Source: Flavobacteriaceae bacterium UBA3179 (GTDB lineage: Bacteria > Bacteroidota > Bacteroidia > Flavobacteriales > Flavobacteriaceae). Taken from it: a DNA stretch of 11,350 nt. This document shows positions 7,906 through 11,350 of the stretch, piece by piece; the stretch's first letter is position 1; every line of letters starts with the position of its first letter. The notes under the pieces are model-generated. The model made no database searches. It saw only the letters and a program-made list of their open reading frames with translations, and was not told where the DNA came from. The DNA lies in contig DEXR01000007.1 in assembly GCA_002364245.1 (NCBI GenBank), forward strand, positions 56,429-67,778. The letters run 5' to 3'. A program made the position numbers and the translations under genes.

Positions 7906-7931
7906 AACATTTCAATTTGGTTATGAGAGCT
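7891..7931 (-). terminator. Terminator-like hairpin overlapping the start codon of the lipoprotein gene
   Basis: On the minus strand, AGCTCTCATAAC (7931-7920) and GTTATGAGAGCT (7908-7897) form a perfect 12-bp stem with an 11-base loop, followed by TTTTTTATTT (starting inside the stem's last T). This is the form of an intrinsic terminator for the fumarylacetoacetase gene, whose stop ends at 7955. The 3' arm contains the ATG (7905-7903), and arm plus T-run encode MRAFLF of the next gene. On read-through mRNA the start codon would be buried in the stem. Confidence 0.75.
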
Positions 7932-7954
7932 AAAATACAATTGTCATGCCAAAC

Positions 7955-9238
7955 TTACATCGGGTCGGCAGGAAGAATTTTTCCGCTGCAATCTCCAAAG
8001 CCGATTCTCACTTTATCATTTTGGCAGAATCCTCTTAAAATTACAGTATCATTATCGTTTATAAACTTGCGTTCTGTCCCATCAGAAAGTTTTAAAGGGT
8101 TTTGACCTTTCCAAGTTAATTCTAACATAGATCCATAGCTGTCTTTTGTAGGGCCAGAGATGGTTCCGCTACCCATCATATCGCCACTACGCACGTTACA
8201 ACCATTTACGGTGTGGTGTGCTAATTGTTGCGACATAGACCAGTACATATATTTAAAATTACTGTTGGCTACAATATTTTCTTCGCCACCTTCTGGCTGA
8301 ATAACCGCTTGCAAATTAATATCGAAATTCTTTTTTGGACCTTGTTTTAAGTAGGGTAGTGGTTCAGGATCTTGATCTGGACCGTCGGTACGGAAACCTT
8401 CTAAAGCATCTAGAGTAACAATCCAAGGTGAAATGGTAGAGGCAAAACTCTTACCTAAGAATGGGCCAAGCGGCACATATTCCCACGCTTGAATGTCTCT
8501 GGCACTCCAATCGTTAAACATAACGAGACCGAAAATATATTCTTCGGCATCTTCAACTGAAATTCGTTTTCCAAGATCGTTAGCGGCTGTAGTGATAAAA
8601 GCCATTTCCAATTCAAAATCTACTAATTTTGAAGGACCAAAGCCTGGAACTCCATCATCACCCGGTTTTTGTTGTCCAATAGGTCTTTTAATGGGTGTGC
8701 CAGAAGGAATGATAGAAGAACTTCTCCCGTGGTAACCAATAGGTATGCGAAGCCAGTTAGGTAATAGTGCGTTTTCAGGATCACGGAATAACGAACCTAC
8801 ATTGGTAGCGTGTTCCTTACTCGCATAAAAGTCGGTATAATCACCAACGTCTACTGGCAATTGCATTTCAATTTCATCAAGGTCGAATAAAATTTGATCT
8901 CTATGCTTGTTGTTATCTTTAAGTTCGGTATTGCTACCTTCCCTAAAAATTTCAGAAATTCTGTTTCGTACTAAACGCCATGTTTTGCGGCCATCGGCTA
9001 TAAAGTCGTTTAAACTATCTTGCAGAAAAATATCATCGGTAAGGTCTATTCCTTTAAAATAACCAAGTTGATGTAAAGCGCCTAAATCTATTGCGGTATC
9101 GCCTATTCGGGTACCAATAGTAATAACATCGTCGCGTGTTAAGAATACTCCAAAAGGAATGTTCTGTATGGGGAAGTCGCTGTTTTTTGGCACTTCCAAC
9201 CAAGATGTATAAGATGGATTGTTAGCTTGTAAAGGCAT
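7955..9238 (-). CDS. fahA: Fumarylacetoacetase
   Basis: Fumarylacetoacetase hydrolyses 4-fumarylacetoacetate to fumarate and acetoacetate, the last step of tyrosine/homogentisate breakdown, in the cytoplasm. The 427 residues match the full-length family (about 420). The N-terminal SH3-like domain (about 1-128) is followed by the FAH catalytic domain. By comparison with mouse FAH the active site is complete: metal ligands D136 (DYTDFY), E209 and E211 (FELEMAF), and D243 (NDWSARD); the catalytic His H143 (KEHATNVG); R247, Q250 and K263 (LGPFLGKSF); T359 (GTISGP); and E373 (MLELTWKG). The ATG at 9238 gives the usual N-terminus and lies about 35 bases after a predicted start from the TATATTTG promoter. 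Other tyrosine-pathway genes are not in the window. It is divergent from glyA and followed by a lipoprotein gene across a hairpin. Confidence 0.97.
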   Translation of the reverse strand: MPLQANNPSYTSWLEVPKNSDFPIQNIPFGVFLTRDDVITIGTRIGDTAIDLGALHQLGYFKGIDLTDDIFLQDSLNDFIADGRKTWRLVRNRISEIFREGSNTELKDNNKHRDQILFDLDEIEMQLPVDVGDYTDFYASKEHATNVGSLFRDPENALLPNWLRIPIGYHGRSSSIIPSGTPIKRPIGQQKPGDDGVPGFGPSKLVDFELEMAFITTAANDLGKRISVEDAEEYIFGLVMFNDWSARDIQAWEYVPLGPFLGKSFASTISPWIVTLDALEGFRTDGPDQDPEPLPYLKQGPKKNFDINLQAVIQPEGGEENIVANSNFKYMYWSMSQQLAHHTVNGCNVRSGDMMGSGTISGPTKDSYGSMLELTWKGQNPLKLSDGTERKFINDNDTVILRGFCQNDKVRIGFGDCSGKILPADPM

Positions 9239-9278
9239 ATTCGTTTTTTTGTGGTTTGTAATTTGTAAAAAGAGTAAT

Positions 9279-9310
9279 CAAATATATAATTTCTGAAGGA
9301 CTAACCACAA
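9279..9310 (-). promoter_or_regulatory. Promoter of the fumarylacetoacetase gene
   Basis: On the minus strand TTG (9310-9308) lies 21 bases before TATATTTG (9286-9279). This agrees with the Bacteroidota -33 TTG / -7 TAnnTTTG pattern. Transcription would begin near 9275-9272, giving a leader of about 35 bases before the ATG at 9238. Confidence 0.6.
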
Positions 9311-9318
9311 CCATTTTG

Positions 9319-9326
9319 TACTTTTG
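9319..9326 (+). promoter_or_regulatory. -7 promoter element for glyA
   Basis: TACTTTTG matches TAnnTTTG exactly. No good -33 TTG is seen at the right distance. It implies a start near 9331 and a leader of about 120 bases, long for this group. It lies 9 bases from the -33 element of the divergent fumarylacetoacetase promoter, so the two promoters probably compete or share control. Confidence 0.5.
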
Positions 9327-9392
9327 CTATCTCGATGAGGTTTTTTATAATTTCCTTAACGGAAACACCATTAAATCAATCGATACCCATAG

Positions 9393-9406
9393 TTAAACTA
9401 GTTTAA
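9393..9406. repeat. Perfect 14-bp palindrome in the glyA leader
   Basis: TTAAACTAGTTTAA is a perfect palindrome 48 bases before the glyA ATG. It could be an operator, or part of an RNA structure that competes with the hairpin at 9417-9437. Its function is unknown. Confidence 0.4.
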
Positions 9407-9416
9407 AAATTACTAT

Positions 9417-9442
9417 GCCTGTTTTAACTGAATAGGCTTTTT
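9417..9442 (+). promoter_or_regulatory. Terminator-like hairpin in the glyA leader (candidate attenuator)
   Basis: GCCTGTTT (9417-9424) pairs with GAATAGGC (9430-9437) with six Watson-Crick and two G-T pairs around a 5-base loop, followed at once by TTTTT (9438-9442). No plus-strand gene precedes it, so it cannot simply end an upstream gene; it lies 12 bases before the glyA ATG. AGTTAAA (9391-9397) can instead pair with TTTAACT (9423-9429), which would break the hairpin. A six-codon frame, ATG at 9415 to TAG at 9435 (MPVLTE), covers the same bases. No known riboswitch was recognised. Confidence 0.35.
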
Positions 9443-9454
9443 ATTAAAAAAGAT

Positions 9455-10729
9455 ATGGAAAGAGACACTCAAATATTTGACTTGATTGAAGCTGAAAAAA
9501 ATCGGCAATTAAATGGATTGGAATTAATCGCTTCAGAAAACTTTGTAAGCGATCAGGTGATGGAAGCCGCTGGTTCTGTGCTGACCAATAAATATGCAGA
9601 AGGGTATCCCGGAAAGAGATATTATGGTGGATGCGAAGTGGTTGATAAAGTAGAGCAGTTGGCCATAGACAGAGCTAAAACACTTTTTAATGCTGAGTAT
9701 GTAAACGTGCAACCTCACAGTGGGTCACAAGCCAATACAGCCGTTTTTGCTACTTGTATGAAACCAGGCGATACGTTTTTAGGGTTCGACCTTTCTCACG
9801 GTGGACATTTAACACACGGAAGCCCCGTGAATTTTTCGGGTAAATTATACAACCCTGTTTTCTATGGGGTGGATGAAGAAACTGGCTTGATAGATTATGA
9901 TGAAGTTGAAAAAATTGCCGTAGCTGAAAAACCTAAAATGATTATTGCAGGTGCCTCTGCTTATTCTCGTGAAATTGATTACAAACGATTTCGTGAAATA
10001 GCTGATAAAGTTAATGCTATTCTAGTAGCCGATATGGCACACCCAGCTGGATTAATTGCGAAAGGTATTATTAGCGATCCAGTACCCCACTGTCATATTT
10101 GTACCACTACAACACATAAAACCCTACGCGGACCACGAGGCGGAATGATTGTAATGGGGAAAGATTTCGAAAACCCTTTTGGACAAAAACTGAAAAGTGG
10201 GAAACTTAAAAAAATGTCAACTTTGTTAAACAGTGGGATTTTCCCTGGTAATCAAGGCGGTCCATTAGAGCATATTATTGCAGCAAAGGCGATTGCCTTT
10301 GGTGAGGCATTAACGGATGAGTTTTTACACTATATGGTACAAGTAAAGAAGAACGCAGCCGTAATGGCACAAGCTTTTGTAGATAAAGGTTATAAAATAA
10401 TTAGTAACGGAACCGATAACCATATGATGTTAATCGATCTTCGCAATAAAAATGTTTCAGGTAAAGATGCTGAAGAAGCTTTGGAAAAAGCAGATATCAC
10501 AGTAAACAAAAACATGGTTCCATTTGATGATAAATCGCCGTTTGTAACAAGTGGTATTCGTATAGGAACCCCTGCAATCACCACCAGAGGTTTGGTTGAG
10601 AGTGATATGCCAACTATTGTTGACCTAATTGATAAAGTAATTACCAATTTTGAAGATGAGGACACATTAAAAGAAGTTGCTAAAAAAGTGAATGCTTTAA
10701 TGGAAGGCCGACCTTTATTCAAAAATTAA
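9455..10729 (+). CDS. glyA: Serine hydroxymethyltransferase
   Basis: GlyA is a PLP enzyme that converts serine and tetrahydrofolate to glycine and 5,10-methylene-tetrahydrofolate, feeding one-carbon metabolism in the cytoplasm. The 424-residue protein is full length (usual 415-430). Landmarks are ELIASENF (23-30), the [15 protein letters not shown] block (45-59), HSGSQAN (88-94), VADMAHPAG (191-199, with D193 binding the PLP ring nitrogen), and the Schiff-base lysine K222 in [14 protein letters not shown] (217-230). Arg follows TL where Ala is common in proteobacteria, and a longer loop at about 233-257 precedes FPGNQGGP; I take both as Bacteroidota variants. The start [11 protein letters not shown] fits the family N-terminus. 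The long leader carries a palindrome and a terminator-like hairpin. It may be cotranscribed with the lipoprotein gene 39 bases downstream. Confidence 0.98.
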   Translation: MERDTQIFDLIEAEKNRQLNGLELIASENFVSDQVMEAAGSVLTNKYAEGYPGKRYYGGCEVVDKVEQLAIDRAKTLFNAEYVNVQPHSGSQANTAVFATCMKPGDTFLGFDLSHGGHLTHGSPVNFSGKLYNPVFYGVDEETGLIDYDEVEKIAVAEKPKMIIAGASAYSREIDYKRFREIADKVNAILVADMAHPAGLIAKGIISDPVPHCHICTTTTHKTLRGPRGGMIVMGKDFENPFGQKLKSGKLKKMSTLLNSGIFPGNQGGPLEHIIAAKAIAFGEALTDEFLHYMVQVKKNAAVMAQAFVDKGYKIISNGTDNHMMLIDLRNKNVSGKDAEEALEKADITVNKNMVPFDDKSPFVTSGIRIGTPAITTRGLVESDMPTIVDLIDKVITNFEDEDTLKEVAKKVNALMEGRPLFKN

Positions 10730-10768
10730 TTCTTGATATAGATTTTCTATTTATTAAAACTAAACAGT

Positions 10769-11293
10769 ATGAACATTAAAATAGTTTTGTGTGCATTTTT
10801 TTTAGGGCTTGTATTTAACTCTTGTAAAGATAATAAGGTAGCTAAAGAAGAAACACAGCAAACTAATACCGAAGCAGATAAATTACCGGGATTATGGAGC
10901 CTTCAAGCTATGGAGCAAAAAGACTCGTTAGGAAACTGGAGCGAGTGGCGTGGAGGCATGCAAGGATATTTGTTGTACGACGGAGACAAGAATATGGCCT
11001 TGCATTTACTTAAAAAAGATTATGAAAAAACCGATTTACGTTTTCCTAACTTTACCGATACGATTTCTGAAGAAGCGTTGAAACATTTAACTGGGTCGTA
11101 TATTTACATAGGAAACTATAAGATTTTAGAAGATCAAAATATAGTGGAGCATACGCGGCTTTCGCATTCCAATCCTGGCGATTGGGGAAAAGTAGTTCAA
11201 AGAAGGTATTCTTTTCAAGGAGATACATTACTTGTTCAACCCGTTGAAGATAAAAATGCAAGTTTGCGGTTAAAATGGTTAAAGGAAAAATAG
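10769..11293 (+). CDS. Lipocalin-like domain lipoprotein
   Basis: This 174-residue protein has a lipoprotein signal peptide (MNIKIVL core, cleavage before C19 in FNSC, then KDNK). A Thr/Glu-rich linker (about 22-37) leads to a beta-barrel-like domain that starts LPGLWSLQAMEQKDSLGNW and continues GGMQGYLLYDGDKNMALHLL. This pattern resembles the lipocalin-like family PF13924 (GxWxL...GxLxYxxdGxMa). The end, LRLKWLKEK, forms a plausible last strand, so the gene is complete, with TAG at 11291-11293. Lipocalin-like proteins often bind small hydrophobic ligands, but no ligand can be named here. It lies 39 bases after glyA on the same strand without a clear TAnnTTTG box or terminator between, so cotranscription is likely, though a functional link is not evident. 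Confidence 0.82.
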   Translation: MNIKIVLCAFFLGLVFNSCKDNKVAKEETQQTNTEADKLPGLWSLQAMEQKDSLGNWSEWRGGMQGYLLYDGDKNMALHLLKKDYEKTDLRFPNFTDTISEEALKHLTGSYIYIGNYKILEDQNIVEHTRLSHSNPGDWGKVVQRRYSFQGDTLLVQPVEDKNASLRLKWLKEK

Positions 11294-11350
11294 TTGTAAA
11301 AACTTCGTTGCCCGTAAAAGTCTGATTCTGCCACGATTCGTAATTAATTG

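Noticed and set aside
7917..8105. 62-codon plus-strand frame across the fumarylacetoacetase 3' end
   Set aside because: It overlaps a well-supported enzyme on the other strand and begins inside the hairpin; no independent support.
10390..10722. 110-codon open frame antisense to glyA
   Set aside because: It lies wholly opposite a clear enzyme gene, and the translation has low-complexity Ser/Leu/Ile composition typical of an antisense shadow.

Overview
The window looks like chromosomal DNA of a member of the Bacteroidota, most likely the Flavobacteriaceae. It is AT-rich, its genes lack convincing Shine-Dalgarno sites and start in A/T-rich leaders, and several intergenic regions carry the Bacteroidota -7 promoter motif TAnnTTTG. 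The gene content fits: a YtxJ-type bacilliredoxin, bacterial fumarylacetoacetase, Bacteroidota-style lipoproteins with short lipobox signal peptides, and a small secreted protein of the CHxPPGNP...HGDxxGxC type. No stretch longer than 300 bases lacks a gene. I saw no tRNA, rRNA, CRISPR array, insertion sequence or phage gene.

Layout. Bases 1-2901 (+) hold the 3' part of a large protein with a degenerate transglutaminase-like region and a von Willebrand factor A (VWA) domain; its 5' end lies outside the window. A strong terminator follows. At 3140-3343 (+) is a 67-residue secreted mini-protein, which ends at a perfect terminator that also serves the convergent clpB (3488-6094, -). A 218-base divergent region with an unusual set of inverted repeats separates clpB from a bacilliredoxin gene (6313-6711, +). 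Convergent to that gene, and only 15 bases away, is a lipoprotein gene (6727-7905, -). It lies directly downstream of the fumarylacetoacetase gene (7955-9238, -). A 216-base divergent region carries promoters for fumarylacetoacetase and for glyA (9455-10729, +). glyA is followed after 39 bases by a lipocalin-like lipoprotein gene (10769-11293, +).

Functionally this is mostly housekeeping: protein disaggregation (ClpB), thiol redox repair (bacilliredoxin), the last step of tyrosine catabolism, and one-carbon/serine-glycine metabolism (GlyA). The less ordinary items are the VWA protein, the stand-alone CHxPPGNP mini-protein, and three regulatory arrangements. These are (i) a terminator-like hairpin whose 3' arm and T-run form the first codons of the lipoprotein at 7905, (ii) a nested repeat cluster upstream of clpB, and (iii) a terminator-like hairpin with a possible competing pairing in the glyA leader. 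I did not find an evident new multi-gene system; the regulatory structures are the best leads.
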